Of a stretch of DNA of 64,000 nt, positions 58,102-64,000 are shown one piece after another. The stretch covers positions 1 to 64,000 of the forward strand of contig NZ_NNBP01000028.1 of NCBI RefSeq assembly GCF_002803155.1, given 5' to 3'. Position numbers and translations under genes: made by a program. Below the pieces are notes generated by a model. The model worked only from the letters and a program-made list of their open reading frames with translations. It ran no database searches and had not been told where the DNA came from. This stretch comes from Streptomyces sp. CB02959 (GTDB lineage Bacteria > Actinomycetota > Actinomycetes > Streptomycetales > Streptomycetaceae). Position 1 is the stretch's first letter. Each line of letters begins with the position of its first letter.

Positions 58102-58782
58102 ATGCCAATCAGCGCACGGTCACATTCCGCACGGTGGGCCGCGGTTGCGGCCGTCACCGTTCTGGCTACCACGGTCGCCGGCTGTTCGTCGGGGAAGGGC
58201 GGCGCCGACCCCAAGGGCGCTGCGTCACCGTCCGGTTCGGTGTCCGCCTCCGCGCCGTCCGGGTCGATACCGGTCGGCCCCGGCCCGCAGTCGGCGTACA
58301 CGGTGCAGCAGCAGCCCGCCCCCGGCTCCTGCCACGTCCACTACACCGCGGACAAGCAGCCGCTGCCCGACCCCAAGTGCACCCCCGGGGCCACCAACCC
58401 CAAGGTCACCCCGCAGACGCTGAAGACCACGATCTGCCAGAGCGGGTACACCAAGGGCATCCGGCCGCCGGTGAGCATCACCGGCCGGGAGAAGACCGCC
58501 AACGCCAAGTCGTACGGCTACACCGGCCCGCTGCACGACGCCGAGTACGACCACCTCATCAGCCTCCAGCTGGGCGGCGACCCCAACGATCCGCGCAACC
58601 TCTGGGTCGAGCCGCCGTCCCCGGGGCACAAGCCGGGCGCCGGGCCCAACAACCCCAAGGACGGCGTGGAGAACAAGCTCAAGGCCGCCATCTGCTCCGG
58701 CAAGGCCGACCTGGCGAAGGCGCAGCAGGCCATCGCGTACGACTGGACGACGGCACTGCCCTCGCTGGGCCTCAAGGAGTAG
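58102..58782 (+). CDS. Lipoprotein with HNH-nuclease-like domain
   Basis: A 226-residue lipoprotein. Signal and lipobox TTVAGCSS place the modified Cys near residue 28, followed by a Ser/Pro-rich linker. A C-terminal domain contains DAEYDHLISLQLGGDPNDPR then NLWVEP, the pattern of HNH-like beta-beta-alpha-metal proteins (xxDHLxxLxLGG then NLW). Two cysteines (GSCHVHY and DPKCTPG) may pair. An extracellular nuclease-like or structural role is possible, but the second HNH metal histidine is not obvious, so catalysis is uncertain. The 3' end overlaps otsB by 11 nt. Confidence 0.83.
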   Translation: MPISARSHSARWAAVAAVTVLATTVAGCSSGKGGADPKGAASPSGSVSASAPSGSIPVGPGPQSAYTVQQQPAPGSCHVHYTADKQPLPDPKCTPGATNPKVTPQTLKTTICQSGYTKGIRPPVSITGREKTANAKSYGYTGPLHDAEYDHLISLQLGGDPNDPRNLWVEPPSPGHKPGAGPNNPKDGVENKLKAAICSGKADLAKAQQAIAYDWTTALPSLGLKE

Positions 58783-59752
58783 CCGGGCCGTCCCCGGTCC
58801 CGCTGTCCCCGGTCCCGCCCGGGGCGTCGCCCCCCGCCGCCGGCGGGTGCTCGATCCGGTCGGCGAGGGCGTCGAGCAGGGCCACCACGCCCGTCGGGCC
58901 GTCGACGACCAGGTCGGCGCGGTCGGCGAGTTCGGTGACCTCGCTGCTGCCGCTGCACACCAGGACGCCGCCGGTCCCGTCGGAGCGCAGCTTCTCGACG
59001 GCGGCGAAGGCGGCCAGGTCGCCGAGGTCGTCGCCGGCGTAGAGGACGGTGGCGGCCCCGGTCTCCTCGACCCACTCGGCGAGCGCGACGCCCTTGTCCA
59101 TACCGGGCGGGCGCAGCTCCAGCACCAGCCGGCCCGGTTCGACGATCAGGCCGTGGCGTTCGGCGAGTGCGGTGAGCGGTTCCCGCAGCCGGTCGAAGGC
59201 GCGCTGCGGGTCGGCGGCGCGGCGGGTGTGCACGGCGATGGCGCGGCCGCCCTTGCGCTCGATGGCGGTCTCGACCCAGGTGCCGTGCCAGACCCCGGAG
59301 CGGTCCAGTACGCCGGGGAGTTCGGCCTGTACGGCGGCGATGCCCGGGTGCGGGGCGGGCGCGTGCAGGGCGCCGGTGGCGGCGTCCCAGCGCTCGGCGC
59401 CGTAGTGGCCGAGGACGACGAGGTGGGGCAGAACCGGCAGGGTGTCGAGGCCGCCGAGGCGGACCGCGACGCCGGCCGGGCGGCCGGTGATCACCGCGAG
59501 TGCGCGCAGGTGCGGGGCGAGGCGGGCGAGGGCGGCGCGGGCGCCGGGGTGGGCGCGGGCCTTGGCCGGGTCGGGGACGATGTCGGCGAGCGTGCCGTCG
59601 AAGTCGAGGGCGACGACGGCGCGTTCGGGGTGGGCCAGCAGGGCGGCGAGGCCCTCGCGGCCGGCGGGGGTGTCCGGAGTCGGGACGGCGGGCGGCGCCG
59701 GCACGGGGTCCGGTGCCGGTTCGGGAGATGGCGCGGCGTTCGGGGTGCCCAT
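58772..59752 (-). CDS. otsB: Trehalose-6-phosphate phosphatase
   Basis: A 326-residue HAD-superfamily phosphatase that completes trehalose synthesis. Motif I is VVALDFDGTLADI with the nucleophile aspartate near residue 53. The later ELRPPGMDKGVAL and VLYAGDDLGDLAAFAAV supply the conserved lysine and metal-binding aspartates. About 45 N-terminal residues are Pro/Ala-rich and dispensable-looking. The ATG at 59752 is the first reasonable start. It lies near otsA but on the opposite strand, so the pair is not co-transcribed. Confidence 0.94.
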   Translation of the reverse strand: MGTPNAAPSPEPAPDPVPAPPAVPTPDTPAGREGLAALLAHPERAVVALDFDGTLADIVPDPAKARAHPGARAALARLAPHLRALAVITGRPAGVAVRLGGLDTLPVLPHLVVLGHYGAERWDAATGALHAPAPHPGIAAVQAELPGVLDRSGVWHGTWVETAIERKGGRAIAVHTRRAADPQRAFDRLREPLTALAERHGLIVEPGRLVLELRPPGMDKGVALAEWVEETGAATVLYAGDDLGDLAAFAAVEKLRSDGTGGVLVCSGSSEVTELADRADLVVDGPTGVVALLDALADRIEHPPAAGGDAPGGTGDSGTGDGPATP

Positions 59753-59935
59753 GACGCCGACCCTACCGGCGGGACGTGGGCGCACGCCGGGTGTACGGGC
59801 GCATCGGAACGGCGGGGTGGCGCGCGGCGCCGTCGTCCGGGGACGGCGGCGGGGTGCCGGGCGGGTCGGCGCGCCGCGGGGCGGCGGGGGTGCGGGCCAG
59901 GGGGCGCGGGCCCCGGGCGGGCGGGCCGGGGCGGC

Positions 59936-60190
59936 TCAGCGGCGCGCCCGCCGCGCGTCCCGTACGCGGCGCAGTCGGTTGACGGTCACCGGGTCGTGCG
60001 CGAGGGCGCGGGGGTCGTCGAGGAGTGCGTTGAGGAGTTGGTAGTAGCGGGTCGGGGAGATGCCGAGCTGTTCGCGGATGGCGCGTTCCTTGGCGCCGGG
60101 GCCGGTCCAGGAGCGGCGTTCGACGGCGAGCAGCGCCTCGTCGCGGGTGGAGAGCCCGCGCGCGGTGCCCTCGTCGGTGCCGTCCGTCAT
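59936..60190 (-). CDS. DUF3263 family protein
   Basis: An 84-residue actinobacterial DUF3263 protein. It has LSTRDEALLAVERRSWTGPG, AKERAIREQLGISPTRYYQLLNALLDDP and RRVRDARRARR. The middle resembles a helix-turn-helix, so DNA binding is plausible, but no target is known. The ATG at 60190 has GGAG 6 nt upstream. The open frame extends into unrelated sequence upstream. Confidence 0.9.
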   Translation of the reverse strand: MTDGTDEGTARGLSTRDEALLAVERRSWTGPGAKERAIREQLGISPTRYYQLLNALLDDPRALAHDPVTVNRLRRVRDARRARR

Positions 60191-60288
60191 TCCACTCCGC
60201 CGTCCGTCGTCTCGTTCCCACGATAAGCCCACCGCGCGGGGCGTTGCCGGGGCGGGCCCGGGGTGGTCCACCGGGCCCGCGGGCGGCG

Positions 60289-61557
60289 CTATTCGCCGGT
60301 GTTGTCGGCGGTCTCTGCGATGTTCTGGATGTCGGTGAGGGTCGCGGAGGGGTTGCCGTGCGGGCCGACCGTGGCGCCCATCCGGGACTTGATGGTCTTG
60401 GAGACCAGCGGCCAGGACGTCTTGTCGGACGGGTAGAAGTGGGCGTTGGGCAGCTGGGTGAGGAAGCCGTGCAGCTTGCTGAACTTGTCGTCGGCGAGCA
60501 TCGCCTGGGAGGCGGAGGTGGTGACCGGCAGCAGGTTGTAGTCGGCGGAGAACTTCAGGACGTTCTTCTGGCTGTAGACGAAGTCCAGGAACTTGCCGAC
60601 CTCGGTGCGGTGGCCGTTCTGCTTGAACGCCATCATCCAGTCGGCGACGCCCATGGTGGCCTTGGCCTTGCCGGTGGTGCCGGGGAGTTCGACGGTGCCG
60701 TAGTCGATGCCCTTGGCCTCGGCCTGCTTCATCAGGGTGGGGTGGCCGTTGAGCATGCCGACGTCGCCGTTCGCGAAGTCGGCGAAGGCGTCCTCGCGGT
60801 TGAGCTTGGCGGGGTCGGTGCCGGTGAGGCCCTTGCCGACGAGGTCCTTCTGGAGCCACTCGAAGGTCTTGATGTTCTCGGGCGAGTTGATGGTGTATTT
60901 ACCGATGTTGTCGGTGTAGTCGCCGCCCCCGGCGAGCAGCCACTCCAGCGTCTCGGCCTGGGTCTCCTCCGGGCCGAGCGGCAGCGCGAAGGGGATCTTC
61001 ACGCCGTGCGCCTTGAGCGCCCGGGCGTCGCTGGCGATGTCGGCCCAGGTCTGCGGCGGGGTGGTGATGCCCGCCTCGGTGAACAGCTTCTTGTTGTAGA
61101 AGAGGCGCCGGGTGCTGGCCCCGAAGGGCATGCCGTACTGCCTCCGCTGGTATTCGCCGGCCCCCGCGAGGGAGGGTGCGAAGTCGGCCTGGACGGGGAT
61201 GGAGAGCAGGTCGTCGGCGCTGTAGAGCTTGCCGTGGGCGGCGTAGTCGGCGTACGCGCCGATCTGTGCCATGTCGGGGGCCTTGCCGGCGTTGACCAGG
61301 TCCTCGACCTTCTTGTCGACGTCGGTCCAGTTGTAGACCTTGACGTCGACCTTGATGCCCGGGTTCTGCTCCTCGAAGGCGTGGACGAGTGCGTCCCAGT
61401 AGTGCTGGGAGCTGTTGGCCTTGCTGTCGCCGTAGTCCGCGGCGATCAGCGTGAGGGCGACGCCGTTGCCCCCTGAGCCGCTGCCGCAGCCGGTAAGAGT
61501 CAGTGTCATGGTGGCGGCGAGTCCCGCCGCCGCCAGGCTCACGTACCGCCGTCGCAC
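60289..61557 (-). CDS. Sugar ABC transporter substrate-binding lipoprotein
   Basis: A 422-residue family 1 solute-binding lipoprotein. The signal ends in the lipobox TLTGCGSG, with the lipidated Cys near residue 24. The mature part has HYWDALVHAFEEQNPGIKVD, GMPFGASTRRLFYNKKLF and NGDVGMLNGHPTLMKQAEAK, typical of oligosaccharide-binding proteins. No permease genes are present in the window. Divergence from nagK-nagA across a region with a DasR-like site suggests an amino-sugar or chito-oligosaccharide ligand, but this is inference. The GTG at 61557 is chosen because the upstream codons lack a start with a ribosome site. Confidence 0.9.
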   Translation of the reverse strand: MRRRYVSLAAAGLAATMTLTLTGCGSGSGGNGVALTLIAADYGDSKANSSQHYWDALVHAFEEQNPGIKVDVKVYNWTDVDKKVEDLVNAGKAPDMAQIGAYADYAAHGKLYSADDLLSIPVQADFAPSLAGAGEYQRRQYGMPFGASTRRLFYNKKLFTEAGITTPPQTWADIASDARALKAHGVKIPFALPLGPEETQAETLEWLLAGGGDYTDNIGKYTINSPENIKTFEWLQKDLVGKGLTGTDPAKLNREDAFADFANGDVGMLNGHPTLMKQAEAKGIDYGTVELPGTTGKAKATMGVADWMMAFKQNGHRTEVGKFLDFVYSQKNVLKFSADYNLLPVTTSASQAMLADDKFSKLHGFLTQLPNAHFYPSDKTSWPLVSKTIKSRMGATVGPHGNPSATLTDIQNIAETADNTGE

Positions 61558-61878
61558 CGCTGTTACCGCCCCTTTTGTCCCGTAAATTCCGTGCTTGCGG
61601 GTATTGCCTGCGTCGTCTTGGGGATCGCCCGCGATCGACGTGGAACAGCGAGTCTCTCCACTGTCCCCCACAAGGTCTACACCACCCCCTATTCGCTTTC
61701 CGTATCGCCCTGCCTCTTGCGCAGGTCAGGGGCCCTGTGGGATGGCGCGAAAGGAAGGCTACCGGCGCGTACGCGCTGCCCGGATCCGGGCAGCGGCACC
61801 GGTTGACGATCATCGCGTGGCGATCAGCACGGTGAGTGGACTAGACCTTTCTTGGCAGGTCGCGCGACACTGTTCCCC
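61558..61878. other. Divergent regulatory region (sugar SBP / nagK)
   Basis: A 321-base gap without a gene, containing promoters for both directions and the DasR-like site near nagK. The middle part, 61670-61730, is less GC-rich. Confidence 0.5.
61835..61850. promoter_or_regulatory. DasR responsive element (dre)-like site upstream of nagK
   Basis: AGTGGACTAGACCTTT resembles the DasR pattern A[CG]TGGTCTAGACCA[CG]T over the core GG-CTAGACC; mismatches lie at position 6 and in the right arm. It is 29 bases before the nagK GTG. DasR control of nagK-nagA by GlcNAc-6-phosphate is known in Streptomyces, which supports the call. Confidence 0.8.
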
Positions 61879-62811
61879 GTGAAACACGTCATCGCCCTTG
61901 ATGTGGGCGGCACCGGAATGAAGGCCGCCCTCGCCGGGGCGGACGGCACCCTCCTGTACGAGGCCCGGCTGCCCACCGGGCGCGACCGCGGCCCCGAGGC
62001 GGTCGTCGAGACGATCCTCGGCTTCGCCACCGAGCTGCGCGACATCGGCCGGGAGCGGTTCGGCGGTACCGCGCTGGCCGCCGGCGTCGCCGTCCCCGGC
62101 ATCGTCGACGAGGCCGCCGGCACCGCCGTCTACGCCGCCAACCTCGGCTGGCGGGACGTCCCCCTGCGGGCCCTGCTCTCCGAACGGCTCGGCGGGGTCC
62201 CGGTCGCGCTCGGCCACGACGTCCGCACCGGCGGGCTGGCCGAGGGCCGGATCGGTGCCGGCCGGGACGCCGACCGGTTCCTGTTCGTACCCCTGGGCAC
62301 CGGCATCGCCGGCGCCATCGGCATCGACGGCCGCATCGAGGCCGGCGCCCACGGGAGCGCCGGCGAAATCGGCCACATCGTCGTCCGGCCCGGCGGCCCC
62401 GCGTGCGGCTGCGGACAGCGCGGCTGCCTGGAGACGCTGGCCTCGGCCGCCGCGGTGGGCCGCGACTGGGCGGCGGCCTGCGGCGATCCGCAGGCCGCCG
62501 CCGCCGACTGCGCCAAGGCCGTGGAGTCCGGCGACCCGCGGGCCCGGGAGGTCTGGCAGAGCGCCGTGGACGCGCTCGCCGACGGCCTGGTCACCGGGCT
62601 GACCCTGCTCGACCCGCGGACGCTGATCATCGGCGGCGGGCTCGCGGAGGCCGGCGACACGCTGTTCGCACCGCTGCGGGAGGCGGTCCGTCGGCGCGTT
62701 ACCTTCCAGCGACTCCCCACGATCGTCCCGGCGGCCCTCGGGGACGCCGCCGGCTGCCTGGGCGCAGGACTGCTCGCCTGGGATCTTCTCTCCACGGAGG
62801 TAACCGCCTGA
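61879..62811 (+). CDS. nagK: N-acetylglucosamine kinase (ROK family)
   Basis: A 310-residue ROK sugar kinase that phosphorylates N-acetylglucosamine. The ATP-binding DVGGTGMKAAL lies at the N-terminus. GTGIAGAIGIDG follows, as does the zinc-binding CGCGQRGCLETLAS, which marks the ROK fold. GTG at 61879 has only a weak ribosome site. The stop overlaps the nagA ATG (TGATG), so the two steps, phosphorylation and deacetylation, are co-translated. Confidence 0.92.
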   Translation: MKHVIALDVGGTGMKAALAGADGTLLYEARLPTGRDRGPEAVVETILGFATELRDIGRERFGGTALAAGVAVPGIVDEAAGTAVYAANLGWRDVPLRALLSERLGGVPVALGHDVRTGGLAEGRIGAGRDADRFLFVPLGTGIAGAIGIDGRIEAGAHGSAGEIGHIVVRPGGPACGCGQRGCLETLASAAAVGRDWAAACGDPQAAAADCAKAVESGDPRAREVWQSAVDALADGLVTGLTLLDPRTLIIGGGLAEAGDTLFAPLREAVRRRVTFQRLPTIVPAALGDAAGCLGAGLLAWDLLSTEVTA

Positions 62812-64000
62812 TGGCACAGCAACAGTCCGCGGGACGGCCCTCGGACGCCGGGCGCACCGTCCTGGCCGGCGCCCGGATCGCCCGGCCCTCCGGCGTCACC
62901 GACAACGGCCGGATCACCGTCGAGGGCACCCGGATCACCGCGGTCCGCAGCCGGGGCAGGGACCGCGGCCGGTCGCCGGACACGGCAGCCGACCAGGACC
63001 TCGACGAGGCCGCGGCGACCGTCCTCGACCTGACCGGGCATCTGATCGTCCCCGGCTTCGTCGACATGCACGTCCACGGCGGGGGCGGCGGCTCCTTCTC
63101 CTCCGCCGACCCCGAGGAGTGCCTGACCGTCATCGGCACCCACCGCCGGCACGGCACGACCTCGATGGTGGCCTCCACCGTCACCGGCGACCTGGACGAC
63201 CTGACCCGGCAGGCCGCCGTGCTGGCCGAGTTGGTGCAGCAGGGCGACCTGGCCGGCATCCACTTCGAGGGCCCGTTCATCTCCCCGCACCGCTGCGGCG
63301 CCCACCAGCCCGAGCTGCTGCGCGACCCCGACCCCGCCGAGGTCCGCCGACTGGTCGACGCCGCCCGCGGCACCGCCGCCATGATGACCGTCGCCCCCGA
63401 ACTGCCCGGCGGCCTGGACTCCGTACGGCTGCTCGCCGACGCCGGGGTGATCGCCGCCATCGGCCACACCGACTCCACCTACGACGCCACCCGGCAGGCC
63501 GTCGACGTCGGCGCCACCGTCGCCACCCACCTCTTCAACGCGATGCCGGCGCTCGGCCACCGCGCCCCCGGCCCGGTCGCCGCGCTCCTGGAGGACGAGC
63601 GGGTCACCGTCGAGCTGATCAACGACGGCACCCATCTGCACCCGGCGATCCTCCAGATGGCGTTCCGCGAGGCGGGCGCCGGACGGGTCGCCTTCATCAC
63701 CGACGCGATGGGCGCGGCCGGGATGAACGACGGGATGTATCCGCTCGGCCCCATGCGGGTCGAGGTCAGGGACGGCGTCGCCCGGATCAGCGACGGCCCC
63801 ACCGCCGGCTCCATCGCGGGCTCCACGCTCACCCTGGACCGGGCCTTCAAGCGGGCCGTCACGCTCGACGGCCTCACCGTCGAGCAGGCCGTGCAGGCGC
63901 TCTCCGCCACCCCCGCCCGGCTGTTGGGCATCGCCGACCGGACCGGCTCCCTGGAGCCCGGCAAGGACGCCGACCTGGTGGTGCTGGACGCCGGATACGA
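62811..64000 (+). CDS. nagA: N-acetylglucosamine-6-phosphate deacetylase (partial, runs off the right edge)
   Basis: An amidohydrolase that deacetylates GlcNAc-6-phosphate; 396 codons are visible and the 3' end is cut by the window. Metal and substrate motifs are DMHVHGGGGG, HFEGPFISP, IGHTDSTYDAT, THLFNAMPAL and ITDAMGAAGM; the C-terminal LEPGKDADLVVLD is near the normal end, so little is missing. GGAGG lies 10 nt before the ATG. It takes the products of both nagK and the murQ route, linking the two recycling loci in this window. Confidence 0.95.
   Translation, partial: MAQQQSAGRPSDAGRTVLAGARIARPSGVTDNGRITVEGTRITAVRSRGRDRGRSPDTAADQDLDEAAATVLDLTGHLIVPGFVDMHVHGGGGGSFSSADPEECLTVIGTHRRHGTTSMVASTVTGDLDDLTRQAAVLAELVQQGDLAGIHFEGPFISPHRCGAHQPELLRDPDPAEVRRLVDAARGTAAMMTVAPELPGGLDSVRLLADAGVIAAIGHTDSTYDATRQAVDVGATVATHLFNAMPALGHRAPGPVAALLEDERVTVELINDGTHLHPAILQMAFREAGAGRVAFITDAMGAAGMNDGMYPLGPMRVEVRDGVARISDGPTAGSIAGSTLTLDRAFKRAVTLDGLTVEQAVQALSATPARLLGIADRTGSLEPGKDADLVVLDAGY

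Overview
The window is a high-GC actinobacterial chromosome segment, almost certainly Streptomyces. Signs are the strong G/C third-position bias, frequent GTG starts, ATGA/GTGA stop-start overlaps, TTA leucine codons confined to a few accessory-looking genes, a conservon, the futalosine menaquinone genes, a MurR/RpiR-murQ-PTS unit, a groES-less groEL with CIRCE elements, and a nagK-nagA unit with a DasR-like site. From memory, the gene order mqnB-mqnD ... groEL-csp-cysO-thrC-gpgS-otsA ... nagK-nagA matches the S. coelicolor SCO4327-SCO4284 region; this could not be checked here. No rRNA, tRNA, CRISPR array, prophage or insertion sequence was recognised.

Layout. 1-5.8 kb: two convergent cytochrome P450 genes separated by a 34-bp perfect palindrome that contains a parS sequence, then a complete conservon (cvnA-B-C-D plus a CYP157-like P450) read leftward. 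6.1-16.0 kb: core genes, namely a giant sacsin/Hsp90-like ATPase, DUF3027, an MFS protein, a DUF2771 lipoprotein, futalosine hydrolase and MqnD, a long cold-shock protein, a small membrane protein and a HAD phosphatase. 16.1-20.3 kb: an iron-siderophore ABC importer (two permeases, ATPase, binding lipoprotein) behind a DmdR-type iron box. 20.3-33.0 kb: a membrane protein, a helicase-associated WYL protein next to bacterial XPB, a GT87 mannosyltransferase, a block of short tandem repeats, a HelD-like motor and a secreted VCBS-repeat protein.

33.2-39.8 kb: cutC, then a small accessory-looking island (34.3-36.5 kb). One cytoplasmic protein and one membrane protein carry the same short glycine-rich motif, C-terminal in the first and N-terminal in the second, followed by a solitary solute-binding lipoprotein. 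An HD-domain protein and a Cmx-like MFS exporter come next. 39.9-43.8 kb: the RpiR regulator with palindromic operators, murQ and a fused PTS EIIBC (MurNAc recycling). 43.8-46.2 kb: a degenerate patch with a DUF397 remnant, a frameshifted HTH gene and a DUF998 gene running into the same repeats. 46.6-49.4 kb: a secreted ricin-like/cadherin-like repeat protein and an alpha/beta hydrolase.

49.6-64 kb: core stress and metabolism. groEL has two CIRCE copies; a CspA-type protein follows; then cysO and thrC behind a SAM-I riboswitch; gpgS, otsA and otsB (glucosylglycerate and trehalose); a CtaG-like protein; an HNH-like lipoprotein; DUF3263; a sugar-binding lipoprotein; and divergent nagK-nagA, with nagA cut by the window edge.

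The best candidate for something undescribed is 34.3-36.5 kb, a possible amyloid-motif-coupled membrane signalling pair. Other notable points are the parS embedded in a terminator-like palindrome, a P450 with ExxW in place of ExxR, CysO ending in Gly-Gly-Cys, a SAM riboswitch on a thrC-cysO unit, and several stop-codon-spanning repeats.
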